The notes under the pieces are model-generated. The model was not told the DNA's origin. It did no database searches and saw nothing but the letters and a program-made list of their open reading frames with translations. 64,000 nt of DNA, from positions 71,702,696 through 71,766,695 of the forward strand of contig CM060188.1 in NCBI GenBank assembly GCA_030549335.1. Reading direction: 5' to 3'. The position numbers and the translations under genes were made by a program. Of the stretch, positions 13,190-23,396 are shown piece by piece. Positions within the stretch are counted from its first letter, which is position 1, and each line of letters starts with the position of its first letter. This stretch comes from Pontederia crassipes. Taxonomy: Eukaryota; Streptophyta; Magnoliopsida; Commelinales; Pontederiaceae.

Positions 13190-13870
13190 AATGAAGAAAA
13201 AATGGCATGCTCCTCCGCTGTCGACGACTCGAAGCTCCCCAGTGCGGTCGTGCTTGTCCACCTGACCCAACTCCCATCTTCGTCGCCCGAGAGCACCGCC
13301 TGCTTGCCACCCTCATTGATGACCTGGCCGTCGTCCAATGGCGAGTCCACCATCCATGAGAGGGAACATGTGCCACCACCTGGCCGGAGGCGGGAGGTGT
13401 TCCTGAGCATGGCGAAGACTCATGTCGGGGCTGGGAGTCGGAGGCCTCGGACCAGGACCATGGATGGCATCAGCAAGACGGATTGCAGGCCTGCGACGAA
13501 CAGAGCAGAGAGGGAGGAGGCCGGGGCGACGGGGTTGGGAGTCAGAGCTGGGAGCGTCTGCCGGAGGTGGGAGAGATGAAAAAAATAAGAAGAAATCCGG
13601 CGAGCTCCCCGTCGGCCCGCACATCTCTGTCTGGCCTCCGAGCTCCCCGTCGGCCTGCCCTCCTCGTCGCCTCAGACCATGGACGACGTCAGCAAGGCAG
13701 GCTGCAGCCTACGGCAAATGGAGCAGAGAGGGAGGGGGATACGGCAGCGGGGTTGGGAGTCAGGGAGCGTCTGCCGGAGGTGGGAGAGAAGACAAAAACC
13801 AGAAGAAAGCCGGCGATGTGAAGAAAAACAACAAAGAAAAAAAAATACCGATGAAGGTCGCCGGCAATGA
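13190..13870. repeat. GC-rich 5' part of hAT element with internal duplication
   Basis: This GC-rich stretch lies between the transposase and the right end of the transposon. Two direct copies of about 140 bp occur near 13463-13600 and 13678-13815, sharing GTCTGCCGGAGGTGGGAGAG and GGGGTTGGGAGTCAG. Open frames occur on both strands because stops are rare in GC-rich DNA; none resembles a known protein. Its role is probably promoter or leader of the transposase, or captured host DNA. Confidence 0.6.
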
Positions 13871-14520
13871 GTGATGTTGTGGGAGATGAGGAGATTTGAG
13901 TTCAGGGCCTTCAGACGACGACAATGTGAGTTCAGATCTGAGATCCGAGCGATGTTACTGCCTTGCTGGTGAGGACCGAGGAAGAACCTTCCTGGAAGGT
14001 TGCAGGCAGGCTAATCTTCCTGGAAGGTTGAAGCCTTGAAGACACGAATCCTTCCAATGAGGCAGCTAGGCAGGTGGCGGCTAGGGTTGATGGGTAGGAG
14101 ATTTCAACTTAGATTTAATCTAATGGCTAACAATATAGGTAGAATGATCCAACGGTTTCAATTATTATACTAATATATTACATATAAATATTATTTCAAA
14201 ATTAAAATACGGAGATCGAGGACCCGCGGGACGGGGACCACAATCCCCGCCCAGATCCCCGAGTTGCGTTCAGGGCCTTTTTTTCCCCTCAAACGGGGAC
14301 CCGATCGGGGAATCCCCACGGGGATCCCCGATCTCCGGGGTTTTTTGCCACCCCTATCCGTACCAAAGCTTAATATTCCAAAGTTTATGATAATCCTCTA
14401 TTATTATTATTGAATTAAATTTAAAAGTTCCTAATCAAATACTAAATTTCTTAATTTACTATTGAGAATATAAAAACTGTACAACTTTCTACATTTTTCC
14501 ACAAATATTAGAAGACATTA

Positions 14521-14553
14521 ATGGCGAGAGTGGAGTTCTTGGCGAGCGCGTAG
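14521..14553 (+). promoter_or_regulatory. Upstream ORF (10 codons) before METTL22
   Basis: An ATG at 14521 opens a ten-codon frame (MARVEFLASA) ending in TAG at 14551-14553, 40 bases before the METTL22 start codon. If the transcript begins upstream of it, scanning ribosomes would meet it first and it could lower METTL22 translation. The transcription start cannot be seen, so this is inference. Confidence 0.4.
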
Positions 14554-14593
14554 CGTCCGTGGTAAAATAAACGACCCAGCGAGGCTTGAAGCA

Positions 14594-17500
14594 ATGAAGC
14601 TGCACATAGCGCAGCAGAAGGATATGGAATTGGAGGAGGGAGGCGGCGGAGGAGGTGGGGATGATGGAGAAGAGCAGGTGATGAGCGAGGTGCACCTCGG
14701 TTGCCCGCCAGGGCTCTCAGGCCACTACATCTCACACTTCACCTTCGCTCTCCCTCGCAGTGGTATGCCACTTCTCGTTTGCTATTTCATTTTTGTTCTT
14801 TGTTTTGATCCTGCATTGGTGCTTCTGCTGGGCATTTCGTCATACGGGTTGCGCTTTAGTTACTGCGCATTCTGCTGCTCCGGGAGCCATTGAGTCAAGG
14901 GACAAAAGTTGAATTTTTTTTTTCGCGGAACTTGTGCTTATTCGATCATTTTAATTTCAAAAAGTTGAAGCTTTTGATGGATGAGCCGTCTAGTCACGCA
15001 AAGTACATGATGACTCATTTGTATGCAAAAGTTTCGGTGTTGAACTAAGTTCCAGACTGCTAATTAATTGTTTTCAGTATGTTCTTTTGTAGATGATGAT
15101 GATGATGCAGGTTGCCACGCTGAACTTGGAACCTCACGTCGAGATCTTTCGTTTGACAAAGATGGTGACCTTGTTCTAACACGTCGGAGGGGAAATGGTG
15201 GGTGTCAGCTGGATATTCTGTATCTGCATCCCTGCATTAAGGCATTGGAATTCCCCAGTATGATCTGCTACCGGTTTATTCATTTGAATAGTCTCTACTG
15301 CATCTGTAACCGAAAAAAAAAATACTCTACTGCATCTCTGCATAAATGCATTGGGTTCCCAGGATTATATGACATGGTACATTTTGTGCTTGTATAATGC
15401 ATTTCTACTCGAAACTTTATGAGGCAGTTGAGTTCAGACGAACAAAAAAAAGGAATACGAGTGCCTTGTTCTTCTTGTTTTATTTTACCGCATATGACCA
15501 TGACTAGTCTTTTCTGCAACTCCAAAGGTTTGCTTCTGACCACATCCTACAAGTTTGCAGGATACCATGCTAAATATCTCATTCTGAAGTTGCTAAATAC
15601 ATGCAGAAAGGCACCTGCAATATGTATTCACAATCCAGCACAATGTCACTTCATCTCTTGGTGACGTTGGACTACAAGTAAAGCAGTAACTTTGTTTCTT
15701 AATGCTACTAGCCTAGTACTCCTCTCTAGCCATTTTTTTATTTTGCATCTTTTCTTCAGGTATGGAAAGCAGCATTTGTATTGACTGACTTTATCCTGCA
15801 CAAAAGTTTCACTTCAACAGAATTCAATGATGTGATTGGCATAGAGCTTGGTGCTGGGACTGGTAATTTGGCCTGCTCCTTCAAACTTGTTTTTCGATTA
15901 CTTGGCAGATTATGACCCAGGCCTTCCATTGTTATGTCAGTTACTAATTCAGGAGAAAATATCCTTATTTTTCCATCATCTATGAATTTTCAGGTTTAGT
16001 TGGTATAGTGCTTGCACGAGTTGCCAAGACAGTCTTCATAACAGGTATATAAAGTTTGTGGCATATCAATCGTTGAACGAGTTTATGTTTGGTTAAGTCT
16101 GAACGTCAAGCCCCCAAATTGAACACTGCCACGTGGCAAAATTCAATCCAGAGGACGTTAGTGACTATGCAATAAACTTGAAATAACATTTAGCTCTGAA
16201 TTCATCAACAGAAGAGACTAATATCAGTCAATCAAAAGTAAATCAATGTTGTGCTCTGGTTCTCAATGAGAGGAAAATTACTGCAATACTTTGGTCTTGC
16301 TTTATATTTCAATATTGAATCGATATCTTATCATGTAGGAAGTGACCTTCAACTTCTAATTTTTTTTATCTTTATATGCAATATCTTTCTTTAGCATTTT
16401 TATTTCAGTGAGGTGTTATGTACTTCATGAGTACACATCATGGAAAATGCCTTCTCTATAGGGAAAGGATGCACCATCTTTGGTTGAAATCCTCTTTCTT
16501 TACACGTTGGAGAGCAAGTGGGTAATGATGATATAGTTTTTTTTAGGGGTAATGATGATACAATTGAACCTATGCCCTAATCTATGATGGACATTGGACA
16601 ATACTATGTAATGAGATCCCGTCAATCCTTCTCATCTTTGCTTGATTGGGACTTTTGATCATAACAATGCAATGTGGATCAACAGGGTTCATATCCAAGT
16701 TTATTAGTGCAGTGAAGGTAAAATCAGTTGGGATTAATTGTAACTTAATTATAATTTGGAAAAAAGGAAGAATCAGCATTGAGGCAGTTTCAGATGTCTG
16801 GCAGACAAACGGACGTCCGGTCTTTAGGTTCAATATTCTGGACATGACTTTCGGACATCCGGTCCCATCGTCCGCTCTGGAGGTGTATTGATTATTCTGT
16901 AGAAGGTATTTGGAGTCCGGACATTTGAACACTCCAGTCGTCCACTATTGGTGGTCAGAAAGATTAGTACATGGATCTTTGGATGTTCAGTCGGAGTGGT
17001 GATCTTCCAATCATTACCCCAAACTGAGGTCTGTTTTTTGGATGTCTGTTAGCTCTTGTGGTCGTCCGTTTCTTTGGATCAAACATCTGGACAGGGAACC
17101 AGTAGCTCAATCTTTTCAGCAGAGCATTACATCACAGAATTTACTTTTAGGGCAGAATCCAACAAATCAAACTACAGTATCAATACACATATGGGCAATA
17201 CATGACACTTAAATCTTAAGTAGGCATGGGATGAGCATAATTATCCCAATCCTATTTTAACTAACACTTATTAGCATTTATATATGAAAGTAACCATATT
17301 AGGTACCAAGTACAGAGTCATTATCCCCTCAAAAAAAGTAGAGTCCATCTCAAAAAAAAAAAAAAAGGTAGAGTCATTAACATGGTTCCTTATGGATGGA
17401 TTCCAGGACAGTTTATACCTATTCTCATAGTGGCACATGCATTATACAATAGGGCATATAGGTAACACACCTAGTTTATACAATAAACATCTTTAGGATG

Positions 17501-20500
17501 CACATAATTAACTTGTCCATACTTATCCGGAATTTAGATTCAAAGAACAGTGCATATCAATCAATGATTTAAGAACATGGTCATCATCTATTATGATTTA
17601 ATAAGACTTCATTAGCCCTAGGTTGAACCATAAAAATCACGTGCATGATTAGTAATACTTCAATCTGAATTTTCAGTACATAGACAGCACATAATTATCC
17701 TATTCACTTACTTAGATCATGAAACAATAACATATCAGCATGAAACAAGCCCAGTCCTACCTAATAACAATCTCAATAATCCTAATATGGATCACTGTTC
17801 GTCTCAAAAAAAAAAAAAGATCACTCTTAGCACATACAAGACCACCAACATATCATCCAAAGGTTTCCCTCGATGGACAGGAAAGAAAATGGAATGGATT
17901 GGATCCGTTTAAAGCCTAGCATGCCATCCGTATGTCGATTAGTGAATTCCATAGGTTGATCCAACATTCTCCTAGTATGCTGGAAAAATACCTATTTATC
18001 TGCTGTCCCCTTCCTCAAGTTCTTCTTTCCTTCTCCTCTCTAACCGTTCCTGACGGTCCGGGTGTAGGGAACAAATCGTGCACCTGCTGATGTTGTGGAA
18101 TGAGGAGAAAAAGAAAGGAGGACAGATTTGAAAACAAGAATAAGCAGAAAGAATAGGAGGAGGTCGAATGATCCTCCCGCTTCACCTTGATCCTTGCCTC
18201 TTAAGACATGCAGCGTCTTGTGGGAATGGAGGAAGACGAAAGAGGCAATATGTTCACGTTGGGAAAAAAAGAGGGTTGGTTAAAAGAGAGAGGGAAATAA
18301 AGGAATTAATTGCCAAATTAATAAAATAAATTCCTTTTAATTATCATGATATGGAATAATCACCCAGAATTTTAAATCCTGTGATTCCAAGAAAATTGGA
18401 GTTAATTGGCAATATAAAATCCAGTCGCATCCATTTTGGCAATCGACAGAGCAGACGCCTAGAAATAAAACGGACATCCATGTTGTTATATTTTTTTAAT
18501 TAGGCAGGTGTTACACTTATGTTCAAGTGGTTTTCCCTGAGCATTAATCATTATACAATTTCTCCAAAGAACTTCCAACTGTTCCCTGCAAACTGAAGTT
18601 TCCAAGGTTTAACATTCATACAAATATTGTAGGAATGTTGTGATCCAACCTCACATATTGATAGCTGAGATGGTACATTGGCATACTTTGGATGATTTGA
18701 TCCATTCATCAGAACCGTTATTTCTTTTACTTTTTTTCTGTGTTAGCTACAGGGAAAAAATATTGAAGTAAACAATCTCTGATAGATGGGGTTAGAGTAG
18801 TTTTCATTTTAGATCGTTAAATATTTCTTTCTGCTTGTGTTTCATTTTGTTGTGGTTCACGTATGTTTGTTTCTACACCATCAAGTACATCTTATTGTCT
18901 TTCCTGAGAATATTGCTTCCTATTAGAGGATTCAGTTTATGTCATTATTCCCTTTTGTTTGTGTTCCATTTTGTAGTTGTGGTTCACGTATGTTTGTTTC
19001 TACACCATCAAGTACATCTTATTATCTTTCCTGAGAACATTTCTTCTTAGAATAGCGATTCAGTTTATGTCATTCCTTAAATCATAACTAGTACCAATTT
19101 TGATAAGATGCATCAACACTTTTACCTCCACTCTGGTTTGTTTCATGTCTTGTTTGAATCAGTTTTCCACTTACACAGATAGGGGTGCTGATATATTGAG
19201 CAACTGTACTACGAATGTCCATATCAACTCTAGGTTACATAAGTTCAGTGAAACTTCTGTCCGTGTAAGGGAACTTAATTGGAAGGAAACGTGGCCACCA
19301 GTTAACAAAGGAATATTTGAGTAAGTTTATTTTTCAATCAAGAACTCCGCCTATGTTTTATAGCCGGTCCCAAGCCCGGATAAAGGAGGAGGGTTGTGTT
19401 AGGCCCCGACAGCCAGTGTAAAACTCTGTCGAATCTCATGAACATGGATCAACGAAGCGTCGTATGATCCATGTAGCCGACCCCACCTAGTGGGATAAGG
19501 CTTTGTTGTTGTTGTTGTTGTATTTTTCAATCAAGCCAGGGCCTTGTTTTCCTCAAATGGCCCTTTAGTTTTCTTGGGAATATACAGACTTTTCCTTATA
19601 AGAAACAATATTTTGGTTTATCTCTGTAATTAAGTAAAGGCCATAAGTAGGGCGTTGCTTTCCTCATAAAGACAAGCCTTGGTTCATCTTTAAGGTTAAG
19701 TCAAGCTCATTTTCAAAACAAGTCAATGAAGCAATGAATAATTTTAAAACACAGGACCTTGCTTTCCTCAAAAACAGGGTTCTTGTTTTAGTTTTGTCAT
19801 TTAGGGGTACATGAAGTCTTATTCTTCTTTAAATACTTCCATGCTCTTTTTTCCTTCTGTTAGAGAAGCATGATTTGAGTTCATCTTTTAAACAAAGTCA
19901 AATGCGTAATAATGCTTTCGCCACAAAGACAAGCCTCACTTGTTTTCCAACTGTAATAATATCCTTGATTCTATTGTTTCAGATATGCATGGTCTTCTTC
20001 AGAGATTGAAGCCGCTGAGACTGCAAGCCTCCTTTTAGCAGCAGATGTGATATACAGTGATGATCTTACAGATATGTTCTTTGCCATAGTAAAGAAGATA
20101 ATGTCAAGAGGATGCGAAAAGGTACTTGCATGGTTAAATTTATACTGAAACTGCGTCAGTAGTGGATACTGAATGCCGAAAAAAGATCAAAAGTGAAGTC
20201 TGGATCACAATAACTTAACTGGCGGTTATTTCTGGCGTTAGGATCTGTATTTGGCTTTGGAAAAGCGATACAATTTTACTATGGATGATCTTGCTGTTGT
20301 TGCCAATGGTTATGCACATTTTCGAAGTTACTTGAATGAGGACACAACAGGTAAAATGCAGTTCACCGTACCTCTGAACAATCAATTTTAACTCACGCCA
20401 TCACATTCCGAGTTCTTCTGATTTTTATCTTCAGATATGGATGACAGAGAATGTAGTGATACATCATTTTTCACCGGAAAGCAAATTGATCTTTCTCAAA

Positions 20501-20595
20501 TCCCGCAGTACATTAGAGAGTATGATAGAGGCAAAGATCTGGAACTATGGAAGATTACTTATCACAAGGGACAACATAGTCATGCTTCTTCCTAA
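14594..20595 (+). CDS. METTL22: METTL22-like protein-lysine methyltransferase
   Basis: Exons: 14594-14762, 15093-15197, 15607-15677, 15760-15862, 15994-16044, 19179-19320, 19983-20121, 20242-20350, 20435-20595. All introns are GT-AG, the phases agree, and the sum is 1050 bases (349 residues). The N-terminus keeps the family block VHLGCPPGLSGHYISHF, then GDLVLTRR and TIQHNVTSSLGDVGLQ. The Rossmann S-adenosylmethionine site is VIGIELGAGTGLVG, followed by the acidic VFITDRG strand and LLLAADVIYSDD after it. METTL22 is a class I methyltransferase; the human protein methylates KIN17. A methyltransferase role here is secure and the substrate is inferred. The exon 2-3 junction is the least certain. 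Intron 5 is 3.1 kb because of a solo-LTR candidate, and intron 6 has a SINE. The last exon heads a tandem repeat array. Confidence 0.9.
16100..18525 (-). mobile_element. Solo-LTR candidate in METTL22 intron 5
   Basis: The ends are TGAACGTC and ATGTTCA, so both strands begin TGAAC. The flanks are AAGTC (16095-16099) and AAGTG (18526-18530), a 5-bp target duplication with one mismatch. Read on the minus strand it starts TGAACATAAGTGTAACACC, resembling the TGTAACACC start of gypsy LTRs in this window. It holds no coding region. Words such as GGACATCCGG and GTCGTCC at 16800-17080 resemble those in the solo LTR at 37895-42009. The boundaries are inferred from ends and flanks. Confidence 0.6.
18832..19077 (+). 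repeat. Tandem duplication of about 125 bp in METTL22 intron 5
   Basis: GTGGTTCACGTATGTTTGTT and the following ~90 bases occur twice in a row (near 18852 and 18977), ending both times in TTCAGTTTATGTCATT. It lies between the solo-LTR candidate and exon 6. A long-range effect on splicing is not evident. Confidence 0.85.
19343..19520 (+). mobile_element. SINE-like retroposon in METTL22 intron 6 (178 bp)
   Basis: The insert is flanked by a perfect 15-bp direct repeat, TATTTTTCAATCAAG (19328-19342 and 19521-19535). It starts AACTCCGCCTATGTTTTATA and ends in a (TTG)n tail. The last ~70 bp (from GCGTCGTATGATCCATGTAG) match the 3' end of the RTE-type LINE at 31611-32310, while the front half does not, as expected of a non-autonomous element using that LINE's machinery. 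I see no convincing pol III A/B boxes. Sister copies are at 34014-34195 and 36318-36467. Confidence 0.85.
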
Positions 20596-22830
20596 ATATG
20601 TCATATTGTTTAACTATGGAAATTATTTTTCATGTTTATCGTTGATGTGCCAATGAATTTTATCGACGTAGTGATATATCAATGCATCCACAAATTTATG
20701 TAACATTGTTGTATGTTTTTTTTTAATTAAACTCATACTTCAAAAGGATACTAACTGTCAAGTGCACTCCGTCAAAAATTCGACTTAAAAGGTTGATGTT
20801 TAAGAATTCCAAATACTCTATTATTTTCCTTCTTGCATTGCAAATAAAAGCTGAATAAGATGACAACACTAAAGAAAAATGACTAGATATTTTTTTAAAA
20901 TAAATCTCTTCACTTTCCTCTTCTAATTAGATCATCCTAATATGTACAAATTAAATTAAAAAAATGTTTAATCGAATATAAGATTTTTAAAAATTTAAAT
21001 TAATTTACCAACGAAATGTCATTAAAGAATAAAAGATAAGATGTTGTGGGTATTGCATTTTACTTAATTCCAATAAACAATCCAGAATACGAATGTGATG
21101 TAATAACTCATGGAAATAGAATTACATTTTCTTCTTTTTTAAAAAAAAGGTTTTGTGCTTTTTCATTTTTTTTTTGAAGCACCGGTTCGTGTGAACTAGT
21201 TCGGCCAACTTATGGACCGATCCACCAACCACGACAATCTCGTGAAAAAAGTATTAGGGTTTTACGAATTAAATGTTTTAAAAAATATAATTAAATGTTA
21301 TTTTATTTTTTTAAAATAATAAGTTTTGTGTTTTTTTCATATTTTTAGAAGCACCAGTTCATTTGGATGGCATAATATGAACTGGTTTGGTCAGCTTATG
21401 GATCGAAGCACGAGAGAGGCAAAGATTTGAAACTATGGAAAATTACTTATCACAAGGAACAACATAATCATACTTCTGCATAAATATGTCATATATTGTT
21501 AATGTACATTGGAGATTGTTTTTCATGTTTGTTGTCGATGTGTCAATGATTTTTCGCAACATTATGAGTTGACATATTAATGCATCGACAAATTTATGTA
21601 ATATTGTTGTATGTTTTTTTATTTACTCTCATACTTCAAAAGGATGCTAATGGCTAAGTGCACTTTGTCAAACATTATGAGTTGACATATCAATGCATCA
21701 ACAAATTTATGTAACATTGTTGTATGTTTTTTTTATGTACTGTCATACTTCAAAGGATGCTAATGGCTAAGTGCACTTTGTCAAACATTCAACTTCTAAA
21801 AGGTTGATGTTTAAGCATTACAAATACTATATTATTTTCCTTCTTATATTGTCCATGAAAGCTGAATAAAATGACAATAGTAAAGAAAATTGAGTAGATA
21901 TTTTAAAAAAAAAAACTCTTCTCTTTCATGTTCTAATTAGATCATCCTAACATGTACAAAATGAATTTAAAAAATAAAAGTGTTGAATTGAATATAAGAT
22001 TTTTAAAATTTTAAATTAATTTACCAACAAAATGTCATTAAAGAATAAAAGATAAGATGTTGTATTGAATTTACTTAATTCCTTGTGAGTCAATAACTAA
22101 TGGAAATAGAATTAAATGTTCTTTTATTTTTTAAAAATATAATAAGTTTTGTGTTTTTTTCATTTTTTAGAAGCACTAGTTCATTTGTATGACATAATCT
22201 CAATTGGTTTGATGAGCTTATGGACTAGAGCATGAGAGAGGCAAAGATTTGGAACTATGGAAAATTACTTATCACAAGAGACAACATAGTCATGCTTCTG
22301 CCTAAATATATCATATTGTTAATGTACATTGGATATTGTTTTTCATATTTGTCATTGATGTGCAATGAAATTTTGCAACATTGTGAGTTGTGACATATCA
22401 ATGCATCGACAAAATTATGTAACAGTGTTATATGTTTTTTTTAAATTTACTCTTATAGTTCAAAAGAATGCTAACAGTTAAGTGCACTTTGTCAAACATT
22501 CAACTTGTAAAAGGTTGATGTTTAAGCATTACAAGTACTATATTATTGTACTTATTGCATTACACATGAAAGCTGAATAAATGACAGTAATAAAGAAAAA
22601 TAAGTAGATATTTTTTTAAAAAAAATAAAACTCTTCTGTTTCTGTTCTAATTAGATCATCCTAATATGTACATATTAAAATAAAAAAGTGTTTAATTGAA
22701 TATAAGATTTTTTTAAAATTTTAAATTAATTTATCAACGAAATATCATTTAAGAATAAAAAAATAAGAGTTGGTATTGCATTTTACTTAATTCCTTGTGA
22801 AGCAATAATCCATAGAAATAGAATTAAATG
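20500..22830 (+). repeat. Tandem array built from METTL22 last exon and spacer
   Basis: The METTL22 C-terminal coding segment GGCAAAGATCTGGAACTATG (20530) recurs in altered form at about 21418 and 22238, each followed by the same 3' flank (ATATCAATGCATC, AAAGGTTGATGTTTAAG). Spacers between them repeat from TCTAATTAGATCATCCTAA at 20930, 21935 and 22645. Units are about 820-890 bp. The extra exon copies have frameshifts and stops and are not coding. Another short duplication (about 115 bp) lies at 21640-21790. A further unit is at 1-590. Confidence 0.85.
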
Positions 22831-23396
22831 TTCTTTTAATTTTGGGTTATTTATTTTAACTTTTTTTCGTATTTAATTTTAAACTATAAATTTATAAAAC
22901 TTAGTCCCCGTAAATTTAATCTAAAGTTTGTAAGTTTTTTTCTAATAATTGTGAGATGTCATTTTTACCCCTTATTTTTAACATAAAAAAATATTAAAAA
23001 AATTAAAAATAATGACATAAATATGATATTGTATAAAAAAATATTATTATCAATTAGTACTTTTACTTATATTAATTTTTTGTTTTTAAAATATTTTTAT
23101 TGTAATATGAATGTAAGGTAAAAAGGATATTTCATAAATAAATTTAAAATGTAGTTAAATTTTAACCGAATTTGTGCAAGTTTGAGTAATAAAATTTGTA
23201 AGTTTATAATTTTAGATGTGAAAAAATATTATAGTTGGATGGATGTTGAAAGATATATTCTTTAATTTTTTCAAAAATATTTGGATGAGATAATCTGAAT
23301 TGGTTCGGCCAGGACCGGTCCAACATTTAACCTATATCGCAAAAACGATCTCTGATAGGGTTTTACGAATTCAAATCGATCCGTTCCGTAGAAGTG
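22831..23396. other. Spacer upstream of eIF4E
   Basis: AT-rich up to about 23280, then the proximal promoter and leader of eIF4E. The part at 23284-23370 (GGTTCGGCCA, ACCGGTCCA, TAGGGTTTTACGAATT) resembles 21180-21275 in the upstream array, so the repeat array has also copied a piece of the eIF4E promoter. Confidence 0.5.
23356..23363 (-). promoter_or_regulatory. Reverse telo-box upstream of eIF4E
   Basis: TAGGGTTT, the complement of AAACCCTA, lies 34 bp before the start codon. Telo-boxes are common near the start sites of plant translation-machinery genes. The copy inside the duplicated segment at 21255-21262 keeps the same word. Confidence 0.45.

Larger units (their letters stand above)
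8566..14356 (-). mobile_element. hAT-superfamily DNA transposon (5.8 kb)
   Basis: The ends are inverted repeats: TAGGGGTGGCA on the left and TGCCACCCCTA on the right. They are flanked by a perfect 8-bp direct repeat, TCCGTACC, at 8558-8565 and 14357-14364. Eight-base duplications and TAGGGGTG-type ends are hallmarks of hAT elements. Both terminal regions (8570-8740 and 14210-14350) are packed with GATCCCCG/CCCCGATC words, typical subterminal binding-site repeats. A BED-finger hAT transposase lies inside on the minus strand (10620-12755) and carries disabling changes. The perfect duplication suggests a fairly recent insertion. It sits about 160 bp upstream of the METTL22 uORF. Confidence 0.95.

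Noticed and set aside
13015-13874. Several overlapping frames of 100-150 codons
   Set aside because: The region is GC-rich and duplicated inside the hAT element; stops are rare by composition and no protein family is evident.
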